Assembly (NCBI GenBank): GCA_022837485.1
Contig: JALHHH010000057.1
Coordinates: forward strand, 10,044 to 31,034
Length of the DNA stretch: 20,991 bases
Direction: 5' to 3'
From: Bacteroidales bacterium
GTDB lineage: Bacteria; Bacteroidota; Bacteroidia; Bacteroidales; Lentimicrobiaceae
The position numbers were made by a program, and so were the translations under genes. Shown here one piece after another: positions 7,328 through 15,039 of the stretch (its first letter is position 1; each line of letters opens with the position of its first letter). Under the pieces are notes generated by a model. It was not told the origin of the DNA and searched no databases. It saw only the letters and a program-made list of their open reading frames with translations.

Positions 7328-7873
7328 ATGGGAAACGGCAATACTATCCACGCAAAACCAGCTTTTTATTTATTGATTTTACTGATTACGGCCTGCAATA
7401 CAACAACAGTTGATGTTACTCCCGGGAAATCCGTAGAATTGGCGACTGCAGTCGATACAACTCCCGGAATAACCGGAATAGGAGGGATCTTTTTCGCTGC
7501 GGAGGATCCAGCCGGTTTGCTTGAATGGTACGGTTCTAACCTTGGAATGGTTACGGATCCTTACGGAGCGGTGTTTGAATTTAGAAATTCGAATCGGCCG
7601 GAAGAAATTAATTATCTGAGATGGAGTGCCTTTAAGAAAGGAAGTACCTATCTGTCGCCTTCCCGGCAGGAGATGATGATCAATTACAGGGTAAGAAATA
7701 TTGAAGGGATGGTACGAAATCTGAAAGCGGCCGGTGTAAACGTACTTGACGAAATTGAAACCTACGATTACGGAAAATTTGTGCACATCCTGGACCCGGA
7801 AGGCAATAAGATTGAACTTTGGGAACCGGTGGATGAGGCACTTACTGCCCTTGGCGGGAAAACTAATCGGTAA
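7328..7873 (+). CDS. VOC-superfamily (glyoxalase-fold) protein, predicted lipoprotein
   Basis: A 181-residue protein. The frame is open from 7277 (a TTG that overlaps the arfB stop); ATG starts occur at 7289 and 7328. I prefer 7328, which has purine-rich GGAAAAC ahead of it and gives a normal lipoprotein signal: short polar N-region, hydrophobic FYLLILLITA, then Cys23. The mature part begins with a Thr/Val-rich spacer of about 30 residues and then a single VOC domain: GIGGIFFAAEDPAGLLEWY, a middle strand with NYLRWSAF, and MINYRVRNIEGMVRNL ending in ILDPEGNKIELWEP. The last Glu is the typical VOC metal ligand, but the usual first His is Gly here, so it is not a classical glyoxalase I. VOC proteins of this subtype are normally cytoplasmic, which makes the lipoprotein signal odd. 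The substrate is unknown. Confidence 0.83.
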   Translation: MGNGNTIHAKPAFYLLILLITACNTTTVDVTPGKSVELATAVDTTPGITGIGGIFFAAEDPAGLLEWYGSNLGMVTDPYGAVFEFRNSNRPEEINYLRWSAFKKGSTYLSPSRQEMMINYRVRNIEGMVRNLKAAGVNVLDEIETYDYGKFVHILDPEGNKIELWEPVDEALTALGGKTNR

Positions 7874-7891
7874 AAACCAACGATAGAATGC

Positions 7892-8248
7892 CTATTTCCT
7901 GATGTAATGCGGCATTTCGAACGGGATTACCATCGAAATTTCTACCAATCCTCCTACTTCACCGTTCAAATACCACGGTGTTTGAAAGATCAGCTTCTTC
8001 TGGCCATTTTTTTCAATAGTATAAACATGCGGACTTGCTCCTCCAAGCAGTTTTTCAATTATCTGCATGGAATCTGGATTATGGCAGTTGCTCAGGAAGT
8101 TGCCAATAAGTTCTTTGCCACCCGAACGTGCAAAAACGTTTAAGGCAGTTTCGTTCATTTCAACTATTTTTCCTTCGTCATCGGAAACTGTAATTGCTAC
8201 GGGTATTCCATTAAACCAATTGGTAATCATAGCCTTATTCTTTAACAT
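7892..8248 (-). CDS. Stand-alone PAS-domain protein
   Basis: A 118-residue protein that is essentially one PAS domain. It begins NWFNGIPVAITVSDDEGKI, the typical first PAS strands, then VEMNETALNVFAR, ELIGNFLSNCHNPDS, YTIEKNGQKKLIFQTPWY and a closing VEISMVIPFEMPHYIRK. No kinase, cyclase, HTH or membrane segment is attached, so it must act through a partner or as a small ligand or redox sensor. The start at 8248 is ATG; a second ATG six codons in is possible. Its 3' end is 18 bases from the convergent VOC gene with no visible terminator between them. It lies downstream of tRNA-Arg on the same strand, but the strong terminator at 8311-8338 should separate the two. Confidence 0.8.
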   Translation of the reverse strand: MLKNKAMITNWFNGIPVAITVSDDEGKIVEMNETALNVFARSGGKELIGNFLSNCHNPDSMQIIEKLLGGASPHVYTIEKNGQKKLIFQTPWYLNGEVGGLVEISMVIPFEMPHYIRK

Positions 8249-8310
8249 TAATAATTAGCCCGTCCACGGGGCTGTTAACCATGCCGCTGGATTTCGATCT
8301 ATAAAGACAT

Positions 8311-8338
8311 AAAAAAAAGGGGTGTTAAAACCCCTTTT
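8311..8338 (-). terminator. Strong rho-independent terminator for tRNA-Arg
   Basis: On the minus strand AAAAGGGGT pairs with ACCCCTTTT around a short loop and runs into eight T residues. It begins 5 bases after the tRNA 3' end. Confidence 0.88.
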
Positions 8339-8342
8339 GTTG

Positions 8343-8416
8343 TGACTCCGACAGGATTCAAACCTGTAACCTTCTGATCCGTAGTCAGATGCTCTATTCA
8401 GTTGAGCTACGGAGCC
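8343..8416 (-). tRNA. tRNA-Arg, anticodon ACG
   Basis: The minus strand folds into a 74-base cloverleaf. The acceptor stem is GGCTCCG with CGGAGTC (one G-T wobble) and discriminator A. The D-arm contains AGCTCAACTGAATAGAGC. The anticodon arm is TCTGA-CTACGGA-TCAGA with anticodon ACG, expected to be read as ICG after deamination. The T-arm is ACAGG-TTTGAAT-CCTGT. The CCA end is not encoded (CAACAA follows). It is a single-gene unit with its own promoter and terminator. Confidence 0.96.
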
Positions 8417-8429
8417 GTTATCGAGGGTG

Positions 8430-8459
8430 CAAAGATACACACTTTTCGCAATTCGCAAA
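8430..8459 (-). promoter_or_regulatory. Bacteroidota-type promoter of tRNA-Arg
   Basis: On the minus strand TTTG (8459-8456), an 18-base spacer and TATCTTTG (8437-8430) match the -33/-7 consensus TTTG-N19-TAnnTTTG almost exactly. The implied start point is only a few bases ahead of the mature tRNA end at 8416. Confidence 0.82.
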
Positions 8460-8544
8460 CAAAATATGGCTTTTTTTAATCTAAAAATGGATAGGAACGG
8501 ACCGTTTTTTTTAATTAAAACCTACACCTGATGAAACATTCCGT

Positions 8545-9375
8545 TTAGTCGGTATCGATTATGCCGCCGCAGAATTTACAATACCTGGCTTCGGGATCAT
8601 GTCCTTCGCGCATACAGTTCTGACAAACGCGTGCAGTGGAATTATCGGTGCGGTTTCGCATACGACTGAATTCGGCTGACATGATGCCTGTTGGAACCGC
8701 GATAATGGAATAACCCAGGATCATAACGATGCTTGCGAAAAACTGTCCTACGCCGGTTTGAGGCGAAATATCGCCGTAACCCACCGTTGTAAGCGTGACG
8801 ACAGCCCAGTAAATGCTTGTAGGGATATCCTTAAAACCGTGTGATGGGCCTTCAATTACGTACATAATGGATCCAATGACAATAACAAGCAACGCGATGG
8901 CTGAAAGAAAAACCAGAATCTTCCGGCTGCTGGCCAGGAGTGCCTTGCGCAGGGTATTTGCTTCAGAAATGAATGTTGTAAGCTTGAAAACTCTGAATAC
9001 CCGCATCAGCCTCAGGATACGGATGACCATCAGATATTGCGACCCGGGAAACAACAGGCTTATGTATGTCGGCAATATTGCCAGCAAATCCACAACCCCG
9101 TAAAAGCTCAGGATATAAACCGACTTTTTGCGGACAGTATAAATTCTCAGTATGTATTCAGCCGTGAAAAGTAATGTAAAAAGCCATTCTCCTGCTGTAA
9201 ACCAGACCTGGTATCTATCGTGGTATTCGTGCGAACTTTCAACGATTACCAGAATAACACTCAGGATGATAGACCATATCAGGATTACGTCGAAAAGCTT
9301 ACCTGCCGGAGTATCCGCTTCAAATATAATTTTGTAAAGCCGTCGCTTCAGTATTTTGCTTTCTTCAGGTGTCAT
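8545..9375 (-). CDS. Voltage-gated-type potassium channel with C-terminal zinc ribbon
   Basis: A 276-residue six-helix ion transporter of the Kv family. S1 is around residues 27-46, S2 around 60-78 and S3 around 90-108. S4 carries regularly spaced arginines in RILRLMRVFRVFKL (119-132), the voltage sensor. S5 is around 152-174. The pore loop has TTVGYGD (196-202), the K+ selectivity filter, and S6 is around 211-233 with GYSIIAVPTGI. After a polar linker the C-terminus has CQNC (251-254) and CKFCG (266-270), a four-cysteine zinc ribbon that probably lies in the cytoplasm. No TrkA/RCK domain is present. The start is the ATG at 9375. No clear promoter box was found upstream. It is divergent from the HerA-type ATPase. 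Confidence 0.93.
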   Translation of the reverse strand: MTPEESKILKRRLYKIIFEADTPAGKLFDVILIWSIILSVILVIVESSHEYHDRYQVWFTAGEWLFTLLFTAEYILRIYTVRKKSVYILSFYGVVDLLAILPTYISLLFPGSQYLMVIRILRLMRVFRVFKLTTFISEANTLRKALLASSRKILVFLSAIALLVIVIGSIMYVIEGPSHGFKDIPTSIYWAVVTLTTVGYGDISPQTGVGQFFASIVMILGYSIIAVPTGIMSAEFSRMRNRTDNSTARVCQNCMREGHDPEARYCKFCGGIIDTD

Positions 9376-9504
9376 GTTTTAGTAACATTACGAAAGTGTA
9401 AAAATATGGAAAAACATTATGCTTATTATGTGATATCGACCACCGTAAGTGCAAATAACTGAAAACCCATGAATAGGATTCGTCATTTATTTTGTTACCC
9501 TTTT

Positions 9505-9528
9505 CAGGATACTGTTTTTGGTATCCTG
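9505..9528. repeat. Perfect 8-bp inverted repeat
   Basis: CAGGATAC (9505-9512) and GTATCCTG (9521-9528) are exact complements around TGTTTTTG. There is no T-run after the stem on either strand, so a terminator is unlikely. The position in a divergent promoter region suggests an operator or a leader hairpin. Confidence 0.5.
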
Positions 9529-9634
9529 CCGGCTTTCGTGTTTGCACCTATTCCTTTCCGGTAAAATAAAATACTTAAATGTCGGAGAAGGCATCATTCC
9601 CCTGCGAGCATAGCAGCACAGTAGATAATTTGAT

Positions 9635-9642
9635 TAAATTTG
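9635..9642 (+). promoter_or_regulatory. Putative -7 box for the HerA-type ATPase
   Basis: TAAATTTG matches TAnnTTTG, about 83 bases before the ATG at 9726. No -33 TTG is visible, so this is tentative. Confidence 0.35.
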
Positions 9643-9725
9643 CCATTAAGAACATTCGGTAATACGCTACTATTGATGAATTTTTATCATACTGCAACGG
9701 GCAACCGAAACAAAAATCGAAAAAG

Positions 9726-11279
9726 ATGGCATACAAAGGAGCAGAGACGCTGATTGCAAAATCAGGCCTGGAGTTACACATCATTCCGAAAATGGCAAAT
9801 CGTCATGGTCTTATTACCGGGGCAACGGGTACCGGAAAAACGGTTACGCTTCAGGTGCTTGCCGAATCGTTCAGCATGCAGGGGGTACCGGTTTTCATGA
9901 CCGATATCAAAGGCGATTTATCGGGCATAAGCCGTCCCGGCAGTATGAACCCCAAGATTCAGGAAAGGGTTGGAAAACTGCAGCTTGATGGTTATGAGAA
10001 CAGAGGGTTTCCGGTTGTATTCTGGGATGTTTTCGGAGAACAGGGTCATCCGATGCGAACAACCATCACTGAAATGGGGCCCCTGCTTCTTTCGCGCCTA
10101 TTGAATCTTAACGACACTCAGGAAGGAGTGCTGAATCTCGCATTCCGTATTGCCGATGATGCCGGATTACTCTTGCTCGACCTGAAGGATCTTACATCTC
10201 TGCTGGAGTATATTGGAACCAACCGCGATAAATTCACCCTGAGTCACGGTAACATATCTGCTGCCAGCATTGGAGCCATTCAGCGCAATTTGATGGTGCT
10301 GAGTCAGCAGGGTGCTGAACACTTCTTCGGGGAACCGGCGTTCGACATTCACGATCTGATGCAAACGGACCCGGATGGAATGGGTATTCTCAATATTCTG
10401 GCAGCAGATAAGCTGATGCATTCTCCAAGGATTTACTCAACTTTCCTTCTCTGGCTTCTGTCCGAACTTTTTGAAGAACTTCCCGAGGCGGGCGATCCGG
10501 AAAAGCCTAAGCTGGTCTTTTTCTTCGACGAAGCGCATCTGCTGTTTAATGAAGCACCTAAAATTCTGCTCGACAAAATAGAACAGGTCGTCAGGTTGAT
10601 CCGGTCGAAAGGGGTGGGGGTTTACTTTGTTACCCAAAATCCGCTGGATGTTCCCGATTCGGTGCTGGGGCAATTGGGCAACCGGGTTCAGCATGCACTG
10701 AGGGCTTACACTCCAAGGGATCAGAAAGCGGTAAGGGCTGCAGCAACCACATTCAGAACAAATCCTGCGCTTGATACGGAAAAGGCGATTACCGAACTCG
10801 GTACAGGCGAAGCTCTGGTTTCTTTTCTGGATCCCAAAGGAACTCCTTCCGTCGTCGAACGTGCCTTTATATTGCCGCCCTGCTCACAAATCGGACCTAT
10901 ACAGAACAATGAGCGGGAAGGTTTAATCAGTCGGTCGCTGATCTTCGGAGTATATGAAAAATCACTCGATCGTGAGTCTGCTTTCGAAATCCTGCAAGCC
11001 AGGGTAGCAGAAGCCAATAAGCTAAAAGCTGAGGAAGACGCCGCCGCGGCAGCCGCAAAAGAAAAGCTTGCACAGGCTAAAGAAGAGGCTGCACTTGCCA
11101 GGGCACAGGCAGCCAAAGAAAGAGCTGAACGGGCGCAGAAAAAGGCCAATCCCGATATCTTTACCGAACTCAGCAAACAGGTCGGGCGAACTGCTACCCG
11201 CACTCTGGGCAATGAACTTGGAAGAACCCTTGTAAGGGGACTTCTTGGCTCGCTGTTTGGCGGCAGCAGAAAGAAATAA
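9726..11279 (+). CDS. HerA/YjgR-type ATPase (DUF853)
   Basis: A 517-residue P-loop ATPase of the HerA-FtsK superfamily, DUF853/YjgR branch. HerA relatives are hexameric DNA translocases, but the YjgR branch has no settled role. Walker A is GATGTGKT (32-39), followed by TLQVLAESFS and FMTDIKGDLSG. Walker B is LVFFFDEAHLLF (263-274). GVGVYFVTQNPLDVPDSVLGQLGNRVQHALRAYTP (297-330) holds the sensor Gln and arginine region typical of the branch. Residues about 425-475 are a charged Ala/Lys/Glu-rich helix, probably a coiled coil. The last 35 residues are basic with a Gly-rich end. No NurA-like nuclease is adjacent. The class IV aminotransferase follows 35 bases downstream and is probably cotranscribed, without an obvious functional link. 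Confidence 0.92.
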   Translation: MAYKGAETLIAKSGLELHIIPKMANRHGLITGATGTGKTVTLQVLAESFSMQGVPVFMTDIKGDLSGISRPGSMNPKIQERVGKLQLDGYENRGFPVVFWDVFGEQGHPMRTTITEMGPLLLSRLLNLNDTQEGVLNLAFRIADDAGLLLLDLKDLTSLLEYIGTNRDKFTLSHGNISAASIGAIQRNLMVLSQQGAEHFFGEPAFDIHDLMQTDPDGMGILNILAADKLMHSPRIYSTFLLWLLSELFEELPEAGDPEKPKLVFFFDEAHLLFNEAPKILLDKIEQVVRLIRSKGVGVYFVTQNPLDVPDSVLGQLGNRVQHALRAYTPRDQKAVRAAATTFRTNPALDTEKAITELGTGEALVSFLDPKGTPSVVERAFILPPCSQIGPIQNNEREGLISRSLIFGVYEKSLDRESAFEILQARVAEANKLKAEEDAAAAAAKEKLAQAKEEAALARAQAAKERAERAQKKANPDIFTELSKQVGRTATRTLGNELGRTLVRGLLGSLFGGSRKK

Positions 11280-11314
11280 CCCGCTATCATATCCGACAAC
11301 TAATTTTTTTCGTT

Positions 11315-12148
11315 ATGCCCGAATGCGCCCGTGAGTTTTTCATGCTAAACGGAGAACTCCTTCCGGTTTCGCTGTTTGACCGCCACTTTTCACCTCCCGC
11401 TTTTTATTCCTACGAAGTATTTCGCACGGATGAAGGTGTTGCTCTGTTTCTGGAAGATCACCTGGAACGCTTCTTTGCAACTGCCCGCCTAGCCGGTTTT
11501 AATCCCGCCATGGACGGAAAAGGAATGCAGGAACTTATTTACAGACTGATCCGGAAAAATTCACCGGGTGAAGGAAATATAAAGATAGCAGCTTATCCGG
11601 GCCGTGACGGGAAGCTACAAATCTTCATCTACTTTGTTGTTCATTCCTACCCGACGGCTGAGCAGTTCAGAAACGGTGTAAAGGTGGATCTTTTTCATGC
11701 CGAAAGAGAGAATCCGAATGCCAAAGTAATGAATGTAAGACTCAGGAAAGAAACCGATACTATCAAGGAAAACCAGGAGGTTTACGAAGTGCTTCTGGTA
11801 GATCGCAACGGTTTTATTACCGAAGGCAGCCGTTCGAATGTCTTCTTTATCAGGAATAACTGCCTGATTACCCCTCCGTCCGGAACCGTTCTTATGGGGA
11901 TAACCCGAAAGCAGATTATGGAAATGTGTTCGGAAAATGACATACCCGTGCTGGAAAAGCAAGTTCACCATTCGGAAATCGGCAGTTTTGAGGGACTCTT
12001 TATTTCCGGTACCTCGCGAAGGGTATTACCGGTAATGCAGGCAGGAGAACAGATGTTGCCGCCTGTGCCTGCCCTGGTATACAGATTGCAGTTACTCTTC
12101 GAACAGCGCGTTAAACTTTATATAGCTCTGTTCAGGCAGCAGAGTTAA
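11315..12148 (+). CDS. Class IV PLP-dependent aminotransferase / lyase
   Basis: A 277-residue fold-type IV PLP enzyme, the family of branched-chain aminotransferase (IlvE), D-amino-acid aminotransferase and aminodeoxychorismate lyase (PabC). The N-terminal FFMLNGELLPVSLFDR and SYEVFRTDEGVALFLEDHLERF match the small domain. Lys137 in NAKVMN occupies the place of the PLP-binding Lys that precedes the GNY segment in IlvE. EVLLVDRNGFITEGSRSNVF (about 159-178) has the conserved Glu and Asn. PPSGTVLMGITRK and FISGTSRRVLPV form the phosphate-binding and C-terminal motifs. No ilv or pab gene is nearby, so the three activities cannot be separated here. The ATG at 11315 suits family N-termini; an ATG ten codons in is possible. 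The gene ends before the terminator at 12162. Confidence 0.88.
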   Translation: MPECAREFFMLNGELLPVSLFDRHFSPPAFYSYEVFRTDEGVALFLEDHLERFFATARLAGFNPAMDGKGMQELIYRLIRKNSPGEGNIKIAAYPGRDGKLQIFIYFVVHSYPTAEQFRNGVKVDLFHAERENPNAKVMNVRLRKETDTIKENQEVYEVLLVDRNGFITEGSRSNVFFIRNNCLITPPSGTVLMGITRKQIMEMCSENDIPVLEKQVHHSEIGSFEGLFISGTSRRVLPVMQAGEQMLPPVPALVYRLQLLFEQRVKLYIALFRQQS

Positions 12149-12161
12149 TAAAATGGATTTC

Positions 12162-12197
12162 AAAAAAAAACACCGGGATGTTCCGGTGTTTTTTTTA
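12162..12197 (+). terminator. Two-way rho-independent terminator
   Basis: AACACCGG (12169-12176) pairs perfectly with CCGGTGTT (12183-12190) around a 6-base loop. A run of As precedes it and a run of Ts follows. It serves both convergent genes, the class IV aminotransferase (plus) and the alpha-oxoamine synthase (minus). Confidence 0.92.
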
Positions 12198-12212
12198 TTT
12201 CCTGAGAAATGT

Positions 12213-13460
12213 TTAAAGCTTTGATATATCGTACATTACATTGGCATAAGCGCCTTCTTTCAATTTTACGCTTATTTCTTTGTAGGCATTGATGGTAAAT
12301 TTTACATCTTCGAGCGTATGCACTGCTGTCGGGATCAGACGCAGCAGAATGACACCCTTTGGTACTACGGGATAGGTTACGATGGAACAGAAAATTCCGT
12401 AGTTCTCGCGCAGATCCACTGTAATCTGGGTTGCTTCGGGAACACCGCCCTCCAAAATTACCGGGGTTACCGGAGATGCAGCTTTTCCGAGGTTGAAGCC
12501 GGCTTCCTTAAGGCCGCCCTGCAGCGCATTAACTATATTCCAAAGATTACTTTTCAGTTCGGGATGCTTGCGGATGAGGTCGAGGCGTTTCAGGGCTCCT
12601 ATGACCATAGGCATGGGCAGTGATTTTGCGAACGTCTGTGAGCGCATGTTATGTCTCAGAAAATCGACCACATCGGCACGGGTGGCTACAAAAGCTCCGA
12701 TTCCGGCCATCGCCTTTGCAAACGTTCCGAAATAGATATCCACCCCGTCCATAACACCCTGTTCTTCATGCGTACCGGCACCTGTAGGTCCCATTGTCCC
12801 AAATCCGTGAGCATCGTCGACGAGCAACCGGAAGTTAAATTCTTTCTTCAATTCAACAATATCCTTCAGGTTTCCCTGGTCACCGGTCATACCGTAAACG
12901 CCTTCGGTGATTACCAGGATACCGCCACCGGTTTCGTCGGTCAGCTTTTTGGCACGCTGAAGCTGAATCCTGAGGTTTTCCATATTGTTGTGCGGGAAAA
13001 CAAAGCGCTTACCCATGTGCAGGCGGGCGCCGTCGATGATGCATGCATGCGCTTCGCTGTCGTAAACGATGGCATCGTGGCGGTCGACCAGTGAATCGAT
13101 GATGGAGACCATGCCCTGATATCCGAAATTCAGAAGGAAAGCATCTTCCTTACCGACGAAAGCGGCCAGTTCACGCTCCAGTTGTTCGTGGTATATCGTT
13201 TGACCCGACATCATGCGGGCACCCATGGGATATGCCATTCCCCATTCCTTGGCAGCCCGGGCATCGGTTTCTCTCACCTCGGGATGATTGGCGAGCCCAA
13301 GGTAGTTGTTGAGACTCCACACGAGAACATCTTTACCCCTGAATTTCATCCGGTTGCTGATCTCTCCCTCGAGCTTGGGGAACATAAAATAACCATCAGC
13401 CTGTTTGGCATACATACCCAGCGGGCCTAAATTCCGCACTCTTTTATCGAAAATATCCAC
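12213..13460 (-). CDS. PLP-dependent alpha-oxoamine synthase (serine palmitoyltransferase/KBL-like)
   Basis: A 415-residue fold-type I PLP enzyme of the alpha-oxoamine synthase family, which condenses an amino acid with an acyl thioester. WSLNNYLGLANHPEV (48-62), AYPMGARMMSG, FLLNFGYQGMVS, DSEAHACIIDG (His138, stacking on PLP), ITEGVYGMTGD, LLVDDAHGFGTMG (Asp216, His218) and FGTFAKAMAGIGAF (PLP Lys249) are all present. In Bacteroidota such enzymes include serine palmitoyltransferase for sphingolipids and cysteate acyltransferase for sulfonolipids. KBL (2-amino-3-ketobutyrate ligase) and BioF are the other options. No tdh or bio gene is adjacent, which favours a lipid role (inference). The start is a GTG at 13460: a stop codon lies five codons upstream in frame, and the conserved N-terminus begins here. 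A well-formed promoter lies upstream. Confidence 0.88.
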   Translation of the reverse strand: MDIFDKRVRNLGPLGMYAKQADGYFMFPKLEGEISNRMKFRGKDVLVWSLNNYLGLANHPEVRETDARAAKEWGMAYPMGARMMSGQTIYHEQLERELAAFVGKEDAFLLNFGYQGMVSIIDSLVDRHDAIVYDSEAHACIIDGARLHMGKRFVFPHNNMENLRIQLQRAKKLTDETGGGILVITEGVYGMTGDQGNLKDIVELKKEFNFRLLVDDAHGFGTMGPTGAGTHEEQGVMDGVDIYFGTFAKAMAGIGAFVATRADVVDFLRHNMRSQTFAKSLPMPMVIGALKRLDLIRKHPELKSNLWNIVNALQGGLKEAGFNLGKAASPVTPVILEGGVPEATQITVDLRENYGIFCSIVTYPVVPKGVILLRLIPTAVHTLEDVKFTINAYKEISVKLKEGAYANVMYDISKL

Positions 13461-13499
13461 GACAGTAGGTTTTTAGGTTTAAGATTTCGTAAATTGGCG

Positions 13500-13529
13500 C
13501 AAAGCTATGGAAATTTTATGCATCGGCAA
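13500..13529 (-). promoter_or_regulatory. Bacteroidota-type promoter of the alpha-oxoamine synthase
   Basis: On the minus strand TTG (13529-13527), a 19-base spacer and TAGCTTTG (13507-13500) fit the -33/-7 consensus exactly. The implied leader is about 30-35 bases before the GTG at 13460. Confidence 0.78.
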
Positions 13530-13613
13530 CAGCTTCCGAAGCAGAAAAATCCTTCATCCGTCCCGTGAACAAACCGGCTAAAGGCTTGTTTACCGGCCTC
13601 ACAGCCTTCGTTT

Positions 13614-14915
13614 ATGAACCAAACCATTAATATCTTCTGGTTCCGCCGGGATTTGCGGCTGAACGATAACCGCGGACTCTGGCATGCACTCAGCAGCGGA
13701 TTACCTGTTATTCCGCTGTTTATCTTCGACAAGAACATCCTTAAGTCACTGCCTGGCGATGACAAAAGAGTAAATTTCATATACAAAACCCTGAGCAGTA
13801 TGAACCGCAAACTGCTGCAAAACGGGGGCGGTCTGCACATATATTTTGACACGCCTCCGGAGGTTTTTGAGAACCTTTTGCAGAAATACCGGGTAAATGC
13901 AGTTTTCACCAATCACGACGATGAGCCGTATACTCTTGAGCGCGACACGAAAATAAGAGAGATGCTCTCTACTGCCGGAGTCGCGTTTCATACTTTCGGC
14001 GACCACCTGTTGTTTGAGCGCAACGATGTTTTGAAACCGGATGGCTCGCCCTATGTGGTATTTACGCCATACAGCAGGAAGTGGCTGGAACTGAAAGCAT
14101 TAAAAGGCATCCCCGGGTATCCGTCAGAAACGGTGACGGAGAATTTTTCGGATCTGCCTGCACCTTCTTTTCCTGCTCTGGAAGAAATGGGATTCCGTTG
14201 GCTCGATTTCGATTATCCTCCGGAAGAACCCGATATCCTCAAGCTGAGAAATTATGCCGGTGTCCGGAACTTTCCGGCACTTGACGCAACGTCAAGGCTT
14301 GGGTTGCATCTCCGGTTCGGAACCGTAAGCACCCGCGAGTGCATACGTACAGCGGAAGTCGCAAGCTCAACCTGGCTTAACGAACTGATATGGAGAGAGT
14401 TTTTCGCACAGATCATGTCTCATTTTCCGCACGTCGTCAACGGGGCTTTCCGTAAGGAATACGATCGCATTGAATGGCTGAACCGGGAAGAAGATTTTGT
14501 TCGCTGGTGTGAGGGCACCACGGGCTTTCCGCTGGTGGATGCCGGTATGCGCGAACTGAAGCAAACCGGATTTATGCACAACCGGGTGCGGATGGTAACG
14601 GCCAGCTTTCTGACCAAGCATTTGCTCATCGACTGGAGGTGGGGGGAGGCATGGTTTGCTGAGAATCTGCTGGATTTCGAGCTTGCTTCAAACAATGGCA
14701 ACTGGCAGTGGGCAGCAGGTTCGGGTTGCGATGCCGCACCTTATTTCCGGATTTTTAACCCGATGGAGCAGGCCAGAAAATTCGATAAGGATGAGGTTTA
14801 CATTCGGAAATGGATACCGGAATTTGGTACACCGGCTTATCCCGGGCCGATGGTTAACCATTCCGAAGCCCGTGAGCGCTGTCTGAAAACCTATACCCGT
14901 GCTCTGAAACCATAG
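13614..14915 (+). CDS. phrB: Cryptochrome/photolyase family protein, probable CPD photolyase
   Basis: A 433-residue class I-type photolyase, which uses blue light and FAD to split cyclobutane pyrimidine dimers. The N-terminal alpha/beta antenna domain begins FWFRRDLRLNDNRGL (8-22). The FAD domain has RLGLHLRFGTVS (228-239), NELIWREFF (256-264), TGFPLVDAGMREL (303-315), MHNRVRMVTASFLTKHLLIDW (321-341) and the segment 359-382 with NNGNWQW and PYFRIFNP. By position, Trp288, Trp341 and Trp364 match the electron-transfer triad of E. coli PhrB (W306, W359, W382). The Asn where E. coli has N378 is kept, favouring repair over signalling. Length is slightly short of E. coli PhrB (472). Divergent from the alpha-oxoamine synthase; no own promoter box was recognised. 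Confidence 0.93.
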   Translation: MNQTINIFWFRRDLRLNDNRGLWHALSSGLPVIPLFIFDKNILKSLPGDDKRVNFIYKTLSSMNRKLLQNGGGLHIYFDTPPEVFENLLQKYRVNAVFTNHDDEPYTLERDTKIREMLSTAGVAFHTFGDHLLFERNDVLKPDGSPYVVFTPYSRKWLELKALKGIPGYPSETVTENFSDLPAPSFPALEEMGFRWLDFDYPPEEPDILKLRNYAGVRNFPALDATSRLGLHLRFGTVSTRECIRTAEVASSTWLNELIWREFFAQIMSHFPHVVNGAFRKEYDRIEWLNREEDFVRWCEGTTGFPLVDAGMRELKQTGFMHNRVRMVTASFLTKHLLIDWRWGEAWFAENLLDFELASNNGNWQWAAGSGCDAAPYFRIFNPMEQARKFDKDEVYIRKWIPEFGTPAYPGPMVNHSEARERCLKTYTRALKP

Positions 14916-15039
14916 GTATATGGACAAAAACGCTTATTGTACCTGCCTTCACGGAATCACACTCCCAAAATTTGTTAAGAACATTCGTGAATCATAATAA
15001 TATCCATTAAAGAGGCGTTCGTTGTGTCTGTAAAATAAT

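Larger units (their letters stand above)
9376..9725. other. Divergent intergenic region, K+ channel / HerA-type ATPase
   Basis: About 350 bases without a credible gene. It holds a perfect 8-bp inverted repeat (9505-9528) and a -7 box facing the ATPase (9635-9642). Short open frames here have no protein-like features. No -7 box facing the channel was found. Confidence 0.5.

Noticed and set aside
8255..8458. 67-codon minus open frame containing SVAQLNRASDYGSEGYRF
   Set aside because: This is the well-known false protein made by translating a tRNA gene; it covers tRNA-Arg and its terminator.
10721..11299. 192-codon minus open frame rich in Ala and Ser
   Set aside because: Antisense shadow of the Ala/Lys/Glu-rich coiled-coil end of the HerA-type ATPase; low-complexity composition only.
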